From assembly GCF_014650455.1 (NCBI RefSeq), contig NZ_BMUZ01000004.1:620001-684000 (forward strand): a DNA stretch of 64,000 nucleotides, read 5' to 3'. The position numbers and the translations under genes are program-made. Source of the DNA: Streptomyces xanthochromogenes. GTDB taxonomy: Bacteria; Actinomycetota; Actinomycetes; Streptomycetales; Streptomycetaceae. Shown one piece after another: positions 35,429 to 45,090 of the stretch (its first letter is position 1; each line of letters opens with the position of its first letter). The notes under the pieces were generated by a model. It had not been told where the DNA came from. It saw nothing but the letters and a program-made list of their open reading frames with translations, and did not search any database.

Positions 35429-36436
35429 ATGACCACTTCCGAGCGGTACACCCCTCAGCACAGCACCGGATCGGGCTTCGGAGCCCGCAGCACCACGGCG
35501 GACGTGCTCGCCGGGACCGACCTCACCGGAAAGCTCGCGGTCGTCACCGGCGGCTACTCCGGCATCGGCCTGGCGACGACCCGCGCGCTCGCCGAGGCGG
35601 GCGCCCACGTCGTCGTCCCCTCCCGGCGGCTCGACGTCGCCCGAGCGGCGGTCGCGGACATCGCGGACACGGAGGTCGACACGCTCGACCTCGCCGACCT
35701 CGACAGCGTGCGCGCCTTCGCCGACCGCTTCCTCGCCTCCGGCCGCACCATCGACGTCCTGATCAACAGCGCCGGTGTGATGGCCTGCCCCGAAACCCGG
35801 GTGGGCCCGGGCTGGGAGGCCCAGTTCGCCACGAACCACCTCGGGCACTACGCCCTGGTCAACCGGCTGTGGCCGGCCCTCGCCGACGGCGGCGCCCGGG
35901 TCGTGGCTGTCTCCTCGCGGGGCCACCAGCTCTCCGCCATCCGCTGGGACGACCCGCACTTCCGGCTCGGCTACGAGAAGTGGCAGGCGTACGGGCAGGC
36001 CAAGACCGCCAACGTGCTGTTCGCCGTGCACCTCGACCGGCTGGGCCGGGACGCCGGAGTCCGCGCGTTCGCGGTACACCCCGGCGAGATCAACACCCCG
36101 CTGGTGCGCCACGTCACCGACGAGGAGCGCGTCGCGGCGGGCTGGGTCGACGCCGAGGGCAACTGGTCGCTCGACTTCAAGACCCCCGAGCAGGGCGCCG
36201 CCACCCAGGTCTGGGCGGCGACCTCCCCGCAGCTCGCCGGCCTCGGCGGCGTCTACTGCGAGGACTGCGACGTCGCCGAGCCCGCCGCCGCGGGTGCCAA
36301 CGGGGTCACCGACGGGGAGCTCGACGCCGAAGCGCTCACCGCCGGTGTGCGCCCGCACGCGACCGACCCCGAGCAGGCCGCCCGCCTGTGGGCGCTGTCC
36401 GCCGAGCTGACCGGCGTCGACGTGTTCGCCGCGTAG
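35429..36436 (+). CDS. Short-chain dehydrogenase (retinol dehydrogenase-like)
   Basis: 335 residues: cofactor motif VVTGGYSGIGLATTRALAEAG, NSAGVMACPE, and catalytic Ser and Tyr/Lys in VSSRGHQLS and YGQAKTANVLF. A long C-terminal part (GGVYCEDCDVAEP) is as in the SDR subfamily often annotated WW-domain oxidoreductase or protochlorophyllide-reductase-like. It is likely induced by a redox- or ligand-sensing MerR protein through the upstream promoter. Substrate unknown. Confidence 0.9.
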   Translation: MTTSERYTPQHSTGSGFGARSTTADVLAGTDLTGKLAVVTGGYSGIGLATTRALAEAGAHVVVPSRRLDVARAAVADIADTEVDTLDLADLDSVRAFADRFLASGRTIDVLINSAGVMACPETRVGPGWEAQFATNHLGHYALVNRLWPALADGGARVVAVSSRGHQLSAIRWDDPHFRLGYEKWQAYGQAKTANVLFAVHLDRLGRDAGVRAFAVHPGEINTPLVRHVTDEERVAAGWVDAEGNWSLDFKTPEQGAATQVWAATSPQLAGLGGVYCEDCDVAEPAAAGANGVTDGELDAEALTAGVRPHATDPEQAARLWALSAELTGVDVFAA

Positions 36437-36483
36437 GGACCGTCCGGCGGATCGGGTCGCCGTCGAGCGGCCCCGGGCCGGGC

Positions 36484-37923
36484 TCAGCCCCGGTAGGTCT
36501 CCAGGAGGCGCAGCCACACCTCGCTGATCGTCGGGTAGGAGGGGACGGCGTGCCACAGCCGCTCCAGCGGAACCTCGCCCGCGATGGCCACGGTCGCCGA
36601 GTGGATCAGCTCGCCGACGCCGGGCCCGACGAAGGTGACTCCGAGCACGACTCCCCGGTCCTCGTCGACGACCATGCGGGCCCGGCCCGTGTAGCCGTCG
36701 GCGTAGAGCCCGGCGCCTGCGACGCCGCTCATGTCGTAGTCGACCGCCCGCACCCGGTGGCCCGCGGCCTGTGCCTCGGCGAGGGTGAGCCCGGCGGACG
36801 CGGCCTCGGGATCGGTGAAGACGACCTGCGGCACGGCCGCGTGGTCGGCGGTCGCCGCGTGGGCGCCCCAGGGGTCGCTCTCCAGGACCGGCGTCCCGGC
36901 GGCACGGGCCGCGATGGCCGCGCCCGAGATCCTGGCCTGGTACTTGCCCTGGTGGGTCAGGAGCGCCCGGTGGTTCACATCGCCGACCGCGTACAGCCAG
37001 TCGCTGCCCTCGACGCGACAGGAGTCGTCGACGGGCAGCCAGGAGCCGGGCTCCAGGCCGACGGTCTCCAGGCCGATGTCGTCCGTGCGGGGGGCCCGGC
37101 CGGTCGCGAAGAGGATCTCGTCGGCCTCAAGGCGCTCGTCGCCCTCGGGCCCGCGCACCGAGACCGTCACCGCGCCGGTCGACACATTGCGTACGACGTC
37201 CGTGACCGAGGTGTGCGTCCGCAGCTCGGCGCCCGCCTCGCGCAGCGCGTCGGCGACCAGCTCCCCGGCGAACGGCTCCATCTTCGGCAGCAGCCCCTCG
37301 CCGCGCACCAGGACGGTGACCCGGGAGCCCAGGGCCTGCCAGGCGGTGGCCATCTCGACGGCCACCACTCCCCCGCCGACCACCACGAGCCGGCCCGGCG
37401 CCTGCTGTGCGCTGGTGGCCTCGCGGCTGGTCCAGGGGTTCACATCGGCGAGGCCCGGAAGGTCGGGGAGCTGGGCGCGGCTGCCGGTGCAGACGGCGAC
37501 GGCGTGCCGGGCGGTGAGGACGTGGTGCTCGCCCTCGGGGCTGGTGACGCTGACCTTGCGGGTGCCGTACAGACGCCCGTGGCCGCGGTAGAGGTGGACG
37601 CCGATGCCGTCGAGCCACTCGACCTGGCCGTCGTCCTTCCAGTGCGAGGTGTAGTCGTCGCGGTGCTCCAGGACGGCCTGGACGTCGAGCGGGCCCTGCA
37701 CCGACTGGCGCAGTCCCGGCACCCTGCGGGCCTCGGCCCGCGCGACGACCGGGCGGAGCAGGGCCTTGCTGGGCATGCAGGCCCAGTACGAGCACTCGCC
37801 CCCGACCAGTTCGCTCTCCACCACCGCACAGCTCAGGCCGGCCGCGCGCACCCGGTCGGCGACGTTCTCGCCCACCGGTCCCGCACCCAGCACCACCACG
37901 TCGTATTCCTCGGCTTCCGTCAT
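36484..37923 (-). CDS. Class I pyridine nucleotide-disulfide oxidoreductase
   Basis: 479 residues, FAD-binding VVVLGAGPVGENVADRV at the start, redox-active disulfide GGECSYWACMPSK (C44, C49), NAD(P) motif VVVGGGVVAVEMA in the middle, ATGRAP and AVGDVN FAD contacts, and a dimerisation domain to the end. It resembles dihydrolipoamide dehydrogenase and mercuric-reductase relatives, but no lipoyl-complex genes adjoin, so the electron acceptor is uncertain. The ATG at 37923 removes a short non-homologous lead. It is divergent from the thioredoxin gene, 125 bp away. Confidence 0.9.
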   Translation of the reverse strand: MTEAEEYDVVVLGAGPVGENVADRVRAAGLSCAVVESELVGGECSYWACMPSKALLRPVVARAEARRVPGLRQSVQGPLDVQAVLEHRDDYTSHWKDDGQVEWLDGIGVHLYRGHGRLYGTRKVSVTSPEGEHHVLTARHAVAVCTGSRAQLPDLPGLADVNPWTSREATSAQQAPGRLVVVGGGVVAVEMATAWQALGSRVTVLVRGEGLLPKMEPFAGELVADALREAGAELRTHTSVTDVVRNVSTGAVTVSVRGPEGDERLEADEILFATGRAPRTDDIGLETVGLEPGSWLPVDDSCRVEGSDWLYAVGDVNHRALLTHQGKYQARISGAAIAARAAGTPVLESDPWGAHAATADHAAVPQVVFTDPEAASAGLTLAEAQAAGHRVRAVDYDMSGVAGAGLYADGYTGRARMVVDEDRGVVLGVTFVGPGVGELIHSATVAIAGEVPLERLWHAVPSYPTISEVWLRLLETYRG

Positions 37924-38048
37924 ACGCACAGTCTGGTGCCCGGTGTACTCGGTGGCCACAGGGGCACCCGCCAAGGATGGAATACCGCGTCCGAGCACGC
38001 GGTTGTGCGAAACGGTCCCACCCCCGGGGCCGGGAAGAGGTGTGAGTG

Positions 38049-38441
38049 ATGGCCACTGTCGAGCTGACCAAGGAGAACTTCGATTCGGTCGTGTCCGACA
38101 ACGGGTTCGTGCTGATCGACTTCTGGGCGTCGTGGTGCGGCCCGTGCCGCCAGTTCGCCCCGGTGTACGAGGCCGCGTCCGAGCGCCATGACGACCTCGT
38201 CTTCGCGAAGGTGGACACCGAGGCCCAGCAGGAGCTGGCGCAGGCCTTCGAGATCCGGTCGATCCCGACCCTGATGATCGTCCGCGACAACGTGGCGGTC
38301 TTCGCCCAGCCGGGCGCGCTGCCCGAGGCGGCCCTGGAGGACGTCATCGGCCAGGCCCGCGGGCTGGACATGGACGAGGTCCGCAAGTCGGTCGAGGCGG
38401 CACAGCAGCAGGCGCAGCAGCAGACCCCGCAGCAGGACTGA
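38049..38441 (+). CDS. trxA: Thioredoxin
   Basis: 130 residues, thioredoxin fold with FWASWCGPCRQFAPV (C30, C33), the cis-Pro in RSIPTLM, and a C-terminal Gln/Ala-rich extension (AAQQQAQQQTPQQD) beyond the usual 105-110 residues. It reduces protein disulfides in the cytoplasm. GGAAGAGG precedes the start; the ATG at 38049 is chosen over GTG 38046. A perfect hairpin terminator follows. Confidence 0.95.
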   Translation: MATVELTKENFDSVVSDNGFVLIDFWASWCGPCRQFAPVYEAASERHDDLVFAKVDTEAQQELAQAFEIRSIPTLMIVRDNVAVFAQPGALPEAALEDVIGQARGLDMDEVRKSVEAAQQQAQQQTPQQD

Positions 38442-38470
38442 ACGCGCGGCCGCAGGGCCCTCCCGCGGCG

Positions 38471-38505
38471 CACGGCCCCCTCCCCTTCCGGGGCAGGGGG
38501 CCGTG
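38471..38505. terminator. Hairpin terminator after thioredoxin
   Basis: CACGGCCCCCT (38471-38481) and AGGGGGCCGTG (38495-38505) pair perfectly over 11 bp with a 13-nt loop, 30 bp after the stop codon. Confidence 0.85.
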
Positions 38506-38742
38506 CCGCGTCCGGGGGCGGAATGCGCCATTGCTGGGTGTGCCGGGCAGCATCGATTATCGGTCAGGCGTTCGGCCGCGGCCGTGGGCCGCGCCCCCTC
38601 CGGGCTGCGGACGGTATTCCGTCAAGAGCCCAACCGGCTTCGTCCGACGGCCAGTTCGTGCCCGCCGGGTTCGAGCCAGCAGCTCCTCACCATGTGCGGA
38701 TCCGGCGGACGTTGCGTGGTCTTCCTCCTACTCTCCGTCCTC

Positions 38743-39273
38743 ATGCGAATCACACACCTGAGGCGTTTCGGCCTCGCCGCTGCCCTTGCCTCCTCCCTCG
38801 CCCTGTTCGGCATGGGCCAGTCCGCCAGTGCCGCCACCCCGGACGTGAGCTTCAGCGCGGACGCGACCACGGCCACGCCCGGCAGCACGGTCAACCTGAG
38901 CATGACCTTCACGAACAACCAGACCACCGATGTGTGGTTCGTCTACCAGTCGGTGCAGCCGACCTGGGCGACCACCCAGCGCGCCGACCTCAAGTACGCG
39001 CTCGCCTCGTGTTCCGGGACCGGCGTGACCTGCACCGGGACCGGCACCACCACGATCGGGGTCAACTACTCCGTGCCGGTCGCGCCCGGCACCAGCCGCA
39101 CGGTCACCATCCCGGTCCAGGTGGCCGCGGACTCGGGCTGCAACGGCAACATCGCGTTCTACTCGTACGTCTACTACGAGTACAACGACAGCCAGAGCCA
39201 CAAGGACGGCACCTTCAACTCCCCGACGCTGCGGGTCAACTGCGCCACTCCCACCCCGGCAGGCACCCGCTAG
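38743..39273 (+). CDS. Secreted protein of unknown function
   Basis: 176 residues. Sec signal peptide MRITHLRRFGLAAALASSLA to about residue 30 (QSASA cleavage), then a mature beta-rich domain (DVSFSADATTATPGSTVNLS, TFTNNQTTDVWFV) like an Ig/CARD-B fold. Four cysteines in the mature part (CSGTGVTC, GCNGN, VNC) could form two disulfides. No catalytic motif. The frame is open upstream, but the signal peptide fixes the start at 38743. A wobble-paired terminator follows at 39311. Confidence 0.75.
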   Translation: MRITHLRRFGLAAALASSLALFGMGQSASAATPDVSFSADATTATPGSTVNLSMTFTNNQTTDVWFVYQSVQPTWATTQRADLKYALASCSGTGVTCTGTGTTTIGVNYSVPVAPGTSRTVTIPVQVAADSGCNGNIAFYSYVYYEYNDSQSHKDGTFNSPTLRVNCATPTPAGTR

Positions 39274-39772
39274 CACCACACCGGCCGCCCTTCTCCGCGG
39301 CCCACGTTCGCCGGTCGGCCCATCCCCCCGGGTCGGCCGGTTTCGTGTGTCTGAAAACCACCTTCGACGGCGCGGATTCGAGCGGATGTTTCGCTCGTGT
39401 GGCCGAAAACCGTATACGTCCCGGAACGCCTGGTTGTCTGGACCATTGGTGGTTTGCGCCCGCGTGCGCCCCCTGTACCGAAAGCGGTTACCCCGCCGGA
39501 CTGCTCCGATTTTCCGGGCCCGGCGCATCCCGGCGCGAAGGACCGGAACGGCTCACACCGGTTCGTGCACCGGCCTGCGCCCCATCACGTAGCCCACATT
39601 TTTTCGTCATGTTTCACAGTAGCCACTCGAAAACTCCTCGAAGACCCGCACTATGTGACGCGTCAGAGCGGAACGGCAGGCCCTCCTCATCGGGGCGCGG
39701 CCGTTGCGCCGTGGGCGGGGTCCGCACAGGCAGGGGAGCCGAACGGACCTCCAGGGGAGGGGACTTCACCGC
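39274..39772. other. Non-coding region before the exopolysaccharide locus
   Basis: About 500 bases without a credible gene. It holds the terminator at 39311-39340 and an unusually AT-rich island around 39595-39655 (ACATTTTTTCGTCATGTTTC and following), the likely promoter area of the downstream operon. No riboswitch fold was recognised. Confidence 0.5.
39311..39340. terminator. Hairpin terminator after the secreted-protein gene
   Basis: CCGGTCGGCCC (39311-39321) pairs with GGGTCGGCCGG (39330-39340) over 11 bp including two G-U wobbles, followed by TTTC. Confidence 0.65.
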
Positions 39773-41950
39773 GTGAAGCGGAATACACACCGCAGCAGAC
39801 ACATCACCGGCCTGGCTGCAGGCACGGTTCTGCTGGCCATGGGCCTACCGGCGGCGCCGGCGTACTCGGCGACGCCCGCGCCGCGCGTCGACCTCAAGGT
39901 CCTGGTCGTGTCGGACGGCGGGCCCGCCACCGATGCCATCACCGCCGAGCTCGACGGCGAGGGCACTCCGTACACCGAGGTCGATCTGACGCAGTCCGGC
40001 CGCCCCGTGATCGACCAGGCGTTCCTCGCCGACACCGTGAACGGCGCGCCCCGGGCCAAGTTCCAGGCCGTGGTGCTGCCGAACGACAACCCCTTCCCGG
40101 CCGGCTCCGCCGAAATGGCCGCGCTCTCCGCGTACGAGAAGACGTATGCGATACCCCAGGTCGACGCCTACACCTACGCGCGTCCGCAGGTGGGTCTGCA
40201 GCCGGCCGCCACGAGCGGCTACAGCGGCTCGGTGGACGGCATCAAGGCCCAGGTGACCGCCGCCGGGCGCGGCACCGGACCGTTCGGCTACCTCAACGGG
40301 AGCGTGCCGTTCGAGGACAACTCCCCCTCGGTGGGAGAGAGTTACGCCTTCCTCGCCCAGCCGGCCGCGGGCGCGGACTTCACGAGCTACGTCGAGGCGC
40401 CGATCCCCGGCAAGTCCGGCAACGGCAGCCTCGTCGGCGAATACCGCCACGACGGGCGCCGCGAGCTGGTCGTCACCTTCGCGTACAACCAGTACCAGGA
40501 GCAGTTCAAGCTGCTCGCCCGGGGCATCGTCGACTGGATGACGCAGAACGTCCGGCTCGGCGCCTCCCGGAACTACTTCGCGGTCCACGTGGACGACGTC
40601 TTCGCCGGTGACGACCGGTGGGACTCCACCCTCAACTGCACGCCGGGCGACGTGGACTGCCCGCCCGGGCAGGGCGTCGAGGACTCCATCCGGATGACCC
40701 CGGCCGACGTGAAGAACGCCGTCGCCTGGGAGAAGTCCCGCGGCTTCACGCTCGACCTCGCCTACAACGGCGGCGGCAGCGTCGAGTACCGCGAGAACCA
40801 CAACGGCGCCGACGAGCTGGCCGACGAATTCGTAGCGTCCAAGGGCGACTTCCGCTGGATCAACCACACCTACGACCACGCTTTCCTGGGCTGCGAGCAG
40901 AACGTCACGGTCGTGCCGTGGAAGTGCGCGACGAACCCGGACGGCTCCACCAAGTACGTCAGCCAGTCGGAGATATCCAAGGAGATATCCGACAACCAGC
41001 AGTGGGCACAGGGTGCCGGACTTCCGGTCGAGTCCGACGAGTTGGTCACCGGAGAGCACTCCGGCATGAAGCTCCTGCCCCAACAGCCGCAGGACAACCC
41101 CTACTTGGCGCCCTCCCTCACCACGAACAGGATCGCGTGGCTGGGTGCCGACATGTCGCGCGACCCCGAGCAGCGACAGGTCGGCCCGGCGCTCACCGTC
41201 GCCCGCTACCCGATCAACATCTTCTACAACGCGGGCCACGCCACCGAGCAGGTCGACGAGTACAACTGGATCTACACCAGCCGCACCCAGGGCGGCAGCG
41301 GTCTGTGCGACGACCTGCCGAACACCACGTGTCTGCCCGCGCCGCTCGACCCGGCCACCGGGTACGCGGGCCACATCGTGCCCCTGGAGACCCGGGTCGC
41401 CCTCGGCCATGTGCTCGGCAACGACCCCAGGCCGCACTTCATCCACCAGTCCAACCTCGCCGAGGACCGGATCGGTTACCCCGTGCTCGACGGGGTGCTC
41501 GACCAGTACAAGGCGCTGTACGCGGCGAGCGCGCCGCTGGTGAACCTGCGGATGAAGGACATCGGCGCCGAGCTGCGCAACCGGGGCGCCTGGAACGCCG
41601 CGGTCAAGGCCGGCCAGGTCACCGCGTACCGGATCGGCGACAGCGTGACCGTGCAGGCCCCCTCGGGCGTGGCCGTCACCGCGACGATGCCGAACGGCAC
41701 CAGCCAGGTCCTGGGCAGCGGCACCACCGCGTTCGGCCAGGCCTATGCCGGGAGCGTGTCCGGCTGGGTGTCGCCGGCGTCCGGGCAGAGCAGCGTCGCC
41801 CTGTCCCTGGCTCCGGCCCCCGCGCGGGCCCTGGCCCCGCAGTCCCGCCCGGCGGCCTCCGCCGGGCGCGCGACACCGGGGAGCGCACCGCACACGCCGG
41901 TCCCCGCCGGTGTCACCAAGCCGGTTCCGTACAGCGCCGAGCGGCGCTGA
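39773..41950 (+). CDS. Large secreted PelA-like polysaccharide deacetylase
   Basis: 725 residues. Signal peptide to about residue 32 (AYSA). Residues 35-260 form a Rossmann-like domain (LKVLVVSDGGPATDAITAEL, YARPQVGLQPA), as in the middle part of PelA. Residues 280-620 form a NodB-like deacetylase region with the metal-binding style FAVHVDDVFAGDD, INHTYDHAF, GEHSGMK and HFIHQSNLA. The rest is a Pro/Ala-rich tail. It would deacetylate an amino-sugar polymer outside the cell. The GTG at 39773 has GGAGGGG upstream. First gene of an eight-gene exopolysaccharide locus. Confidence 0.78.
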   Translation: MKRNTHRSRHITGLAAGTVLLAMGLPAAPAYSATPAPRVDLKVLVVSDGGPATDAITAELDGEGTPYTEVDLTQSGRPVIDQAFLADTVNGAPRAKFQAVVLPNDNPFPAGSAEMAALSAYEKTYAIPQVDAYTYARPQVGLQPAATSGYSGSVDGIKAQVTAAGRGTGPFGYLNGSVPFEDNSPSVGESYAFLAQPAAGADFTSYVEAPIPGKSGNGSLVGEYRHDGRRELVVTFAYNQYQEQFKLLARGIVDWMTQNVRLGASRNYFAVHVDDVFAGDDRWDSTLNCTPGDVDCPPGQGVEDSIRMTPADVKNAVAWEKSRGFTLDLAYNGGGSVEYRENHNGADELADEFVASKGDFRWINHTYDHAFLGCEQNVTVVPWKCATNPDGSTKYVSQSEISKEISDNQQWAQGAGLPVESDELVTGEHSGMKLLPQQPQDNPYLAPSLTTNRIAWLGADMSRDPEQRQVGPALTVARYPINIFYNAGHATEQVDEYNWIYTSRTQGGSGLCDDLPNTTCLPAPLDPATGYAGHIVPLETRVALGHVLGNDPRPHFIHQSNLAEDRIGYPVLDGVLDQYKALYAASAPLVNLRMKDIGAELRNRGAWNAAVKAGQVTAYRIGDSVTVQAPSGVAVTATMPNGTSQVLGSGTTAFGQAYAGSVSGWVSPASGQSSVALSLAPAPARALAPQSRPAASAGRATPGSAPHTPVPAGVTKPVPYSAERR

Positions 41951-42050
41951 CACCGGTCCGCTCCAGCTCCGAAGGTCCGCCGCCACCGCGGCGGCGGACC
42001 GCGGGGCCGTATTCACCACCCACCGCTCTCTTCAGCCGCGGAGCGCATGC

Positions 42051-43601
42051 ATGCACGTACCACACCGCGCGCCGCGCTCCGGCGCGGCGCGGGTCACCCT
42101 GCTCACCGAGGGCACCTATCCGCACAGCCACGGCGGGGTGAGCGTCTGGTGCGACCAGCTCGTCACCGGAATGCCCGACATCGACTTCGACATCATCGCG
42201 GTCACCGGTACCGGACGCGAAGCCACCGTCTGGGACCTCCCGCCGCACGCCTCCGAGGCCGTCTCGGTCCCCATGTGGGGTCCCGCGCCCGGTGGTTCGG
42301 CCCCGCGGGGCCGACAGGAACGGCGCCTCATGGCCGCGTACGAACGCTTCCTGACCGCCCTGCTCGACCCCTCGGCCGAGGACGGTTTCGGGCCGGCCCT
42401 GTACGAGATGGCCCGGGCCGCCCGCGACGGACAGCTCAGCCCCGCGCTGCGCGGTGACGCGGCGATACGGGTCCTCACCGAGGTGTGGAACCGGCCGGGG
42501 CTCGCGGTGCGCGAGGCCCGGCCGACGTTGCACGACGCGGTCACCGCGACCGCGCTCCTGGAGCACGCGCTGCGGCCGCTCGCCGCGGCCCCGCCCACCC
42601 ACGGCGTCTCGCACGCGGTCAGCGGGGGCGTGGCGGTGCTTCCCGGCCTCGTCGGCGCCGAACTCCACGGCGTGCCGCTGCTGTTGACCGAACACGGGGT
42701 CTATCTGCGCGAGCGCTACCTCGGCTACCGCACCGCGCCCTACCGCTGGCCGGTCAAGGCCGTCCTGCTGGGGTTCTTCCGGCTGCTCGCCGAGGAAACG
42801 TACCGCCGGGCCGCGCTGATCACGCCGGGCAACCAGTACAACCGGCTGTGGGAGGAGCAGGGCGGGGCCGACCCCCAGCTCATACGCACCGTCTACAACG
42901 GGGTCGACCCGGCGGCATTCCCGCCCGCCGGACCCGAGCCGACCGCACCGACGCTCAGCTGGGCGGGGCGGGTCGACCCGATCAAGGACCTGGAGACGCT
43001 CATCCGCGCCTTCGCCAAGGTGCGTGCCGAGCTGCCCGAGGCGACGCTGCGGCTGTTCGGCGGCACGCCCCGGGGCGGCGAGGCCTACCGGGAGCGCTGC
43101 GAGGCGCTCGCCCAATCGCTCGACCAAGGCGGGGCGGTCACCTTCGAGGGCCGCGTCGAGGACATCAGGGACGCCTACGCCGCGGGGAACGTGGTCATGC
43201 TGTCCAGCATCAGCGAGGGCTTCCCCTTCACGCTCATCGAGGCGATGAGCTGCGGCCGGGCCACGGTCTCGACGGATGTGGGCGGGGTGCGCGAGGCGGT
43301 CGGCGAGACCGGTCTCGTGGTGCCGCCGCGCGATCCGGCCGCGATGGCGGCGGCCGCTCTGGAGCTCCTGGGCGATCCGGCCCGTCGGGCGGCGATGGGG
43401 GAAGCGGCGCGGCTGCGCGTCGTCGAGCAGTTCACCCTGCGCCAGACCGTCGACACCTTCCGGGCCATCTATCTCGAACTCTCCGCACGCGACCGGCTCG
43501 TCCCGGCGCGGCGCAGGGACGACAGCGAGGACGCCACCATGGCGCTGCGCCTGGTACGGGCCGGGGTGCCGGCCGATGAGCTGAGCCGGGTGGCGGGGTG
43601 A
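42051..43601 (+). CDS. pelF: PelF-type GT4 glycosyltransferase
   Basis: 516 residues. The N-terminus VTLLTEGTYPHSHGGVSVWC is diagnostic of the PelF subgroup (DUF3492 plus GT4). The C-terminal domain shows SWAGRVDPIKDLETLIRAF, the donor-binding EGFPFTLIEAMSCGRATV (with E-x7-E) and DVGGVREAVGETGLVV. PelF is a soluble, UDP-HexNAc-using polymerase that works with membrane PelG. The ATG at 42051 follows the deacetylase gene by 100 bp, and the stop overlaps the next start (GTGA, 43598-43601). Confidence 0.9.
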   Translation: MHVPHRAPRSGAARVTLLTEGTYPHSHGGVSVWCDQLVTGMPDIDFDIIAVTGTGREATVWDLPPHASEAVSVPMWGPAPGGSAPRGRQERRLMAAYERFLTALLDPSAEDGFGPALYEMARAARDGQLSPALRGDAAIRVLTEVWNRPGLAVREARPTLHDAVTATALLEHALRPLAAAPPTHGVSHAVSGGVAVLPGLVGAELHGVPLLLTEHGVYLRERYLGYRTAPYRWPVKAVLLGFFRLLAEETYRRAALITPGNQYNRLWEEQGGADPQLIRTVYNGVDPAAFPPAGPEPTAPTLSWAGRVDPIKDLETLIRAFAKVRAELPEATLRLFGGTPRGGEAYRERCEALAQSLDQGGAVTFEGRVEDIRDAYAAGNVVMLSSISEGFPFTLIEAMSCGRATVSTDVGGVREAVGETGLVVPPRDPAAMAAAALELLGDPARRAAMGEAARLRVVEQFTLRQTVDTFRAIYLELSARDRLVPARRRDDSEDATMALRLVRAGVPADELSRVAG

Positions 43602-44986
43602 GCGGGCCCATCCGTCTGGAGCCGCCCGACGGCCGCGACGACACCCTGACCCTGCGGCTCGCCACCGAGTCGACGATGACGCTCCGCCTGCCGGGCCGGC
43701 GGCCCGCACGGTGGGGCAAGGACGCGGCGGTGGACCGTCTCGCCGCCGAACTCGCCGATCAGATAGGGCCCGCCGTCCACGCCTACGAGGTGGCGGCGGT
43801 CCTGGAGTCGGAGGGCCTGACGGCCCAGCAGATCGCGGACGAGTACGGCCACCGCAATCTGTTCGCGCTGGCCGAGGACCTGTACGGCCGGGTACCGCGC
43901 AGCTTCCCGGAGCCGCCCGCGGCCGCCGACCCCTGGAAGCCCGACCCGGTGCGCTGTGGGCTGCGCGGCGCGCTGTTCGCGCTGCCCGGGCTCGCCTATC
44001 CGCTCACCGCACGGCTGTGGCAGAGCGACCGGGCGGTGCTCGCCCTGGTCGTGGCGGGCCTGATCTCGTGGGCCTGGGGGCAGGGGCTCGGCCACCGGGC
44101 CTATCTGCGGATGGCCTCGGGCCGGGCCGAGGCGGCCCGCACCCTGATGGCGGGCGCGCCGCTCGGTGCGCTGCTCGCCTTCGTGACGGGCCTGGCGATC
44201 GTGGGGCCGAGCCCCGCCGCGTTCTTCGTGGCGGGTCAGTCCTGCTATCTCGCGGCGGCCGGCGTCCTGCTGGTCCTGGCCCGCGAGCGGCTCCTGCTCG
44301 GCGCGCTCGCCCCGCTGATGGTCGGGGCCGCCGCGCTGCCGTTCCGCGAGCCGGGCGCGCCGCTGCGGATCGGGATCAGCGTGTTCACGCTCGTCCTGGT
44401 GGCCGGGGCCGCCGCCCACTGTCTGCGCGGGACGCTGAAGCTGCCCGCCGCGTCCGCCCCGGTGAGTCCGCCGCTGGTGGCATCGCTCCCGTACGGCCTG
44501 TTCGGGCTCGCCGCCGGAGTGCTGGTGGCCTTCGCCGGGCAGCAGCATCCACTGGCGGTGATCGCACTGACCCTCAGCATGGGCCCCGCCGAGTGGCTGC
44601 TCTACCGCTACCGGGGCCTGTCGGTCGCGGCGCTGCGGGCGACGGCCACCCCGGCCGCCTTCCGGTGGCGCTCGGCCGCCGTCCTCGGCGGCTGCCTGCT
44701 CGTCTACCTGCTGCCCCTGATCCCGGCCGCACTGCTCACCGGCGCGGAGCCCGCACCCCTGCTCGCGCTCGCCGCCCTGCTGTGGACGGCGCTGCTGCTC
44801 CAGGCGTTCGGCATCGCCTGGGTGCCGGCCGCGGTCAGCCTCGCGGCCGCGACCGGGGTGGCCTCGGCGGCCCTGGCCGCACCGCCGCCGGGACCGCTCA
44901 CCGAGTTCCTCTGTTGTACGGCCGCCGCCCTGGCCCTGACGGGCACCACCCTGCACCTGCTCGGGCGGCCCACGGCACACGCCTGA
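43598..44986 (+). CDS. Polytopic membrane protein of the exopolysaccharide locus
   Basis: 462 residues. A soluble N-terminus of about 120 residues (DRLAAELADQIGPAVHAYEVAAVLESEG) is followed by about eleven hydrophobic segments. It is coupled to pelF by a 4-nt overlap, which is the place and approximate size of PelG, but no convincing PelG or flippase motif was recognised. It may be a functional counterpart that exports the polymer. The function is inferred from position only. Confidence 0.7.
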   Translation: MSGPIRLEPPDGRDDTLTLRLATESTMTLRLPGRRPARWGKDAAVDRLAAELADQIGPAVHAYEVAAVLESEGLTAQQIADEYGHRNLFALAEDLYGRVPRSFPEPPAAADPWKPDPVRCGLRGALFALPGLAYPLTARLWQSDRAVLALVVAGLISWAWGQGLGHRAYLRMASGRAEAARTLMAGAPLGALLAFVTGLAIVGPSPAAFFVAGQSCYLAAAGVLLVLARERLLLGALAPLMVGAAALPFREPGAPLRIGISVFTLVLVAGAAAHCLRGTLKLPAASAPVSPPLVASLPYGLFGLAAGVLVAFAGQQHPLAVIALTLSMGPAEWLLYRYRGLSVAALRATATPAAFRWRSAAVLGGCLLVYLLPLIPAALLTGAEPAPLLALAALLWTALLLQAFGIAWVPAAVSLAAATGVASAALAAPPPGPLTEFLCCTAAALALTGTTLHLLGRPTAHA

Positions 44987-45090
44987 CCCCGCACCACGGC
45001 CCCACCCGGCGCCCCAGCCGGACCACGGGCCTCACACACCGCACGCGAACGATCACCACACGTACCGAACCACCTTGAGAGGAGCGGCAG

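Noticed and set aside
35869..38049. A long forward open frame (about 726 codons) across the SDR and disulfide oxidoreductase genes
   Set aside because: Shadow of two well-supported genes, with Arg/Ala/Gly-rich antisense composition.
39274..39772. Cyclic dinucleotide riboswitch upstream of the exopolysaccharide locus
   Set aside because: No GEMM or ydaO core motif could be recognised; only an AT-rich promoter-like island and a terminator.
43598..44986. Assignment of the membrane protein as PelG
   Set aside because: Position and size fit, but no sequence motif of PelG was recognised, so only a neutral name is given.
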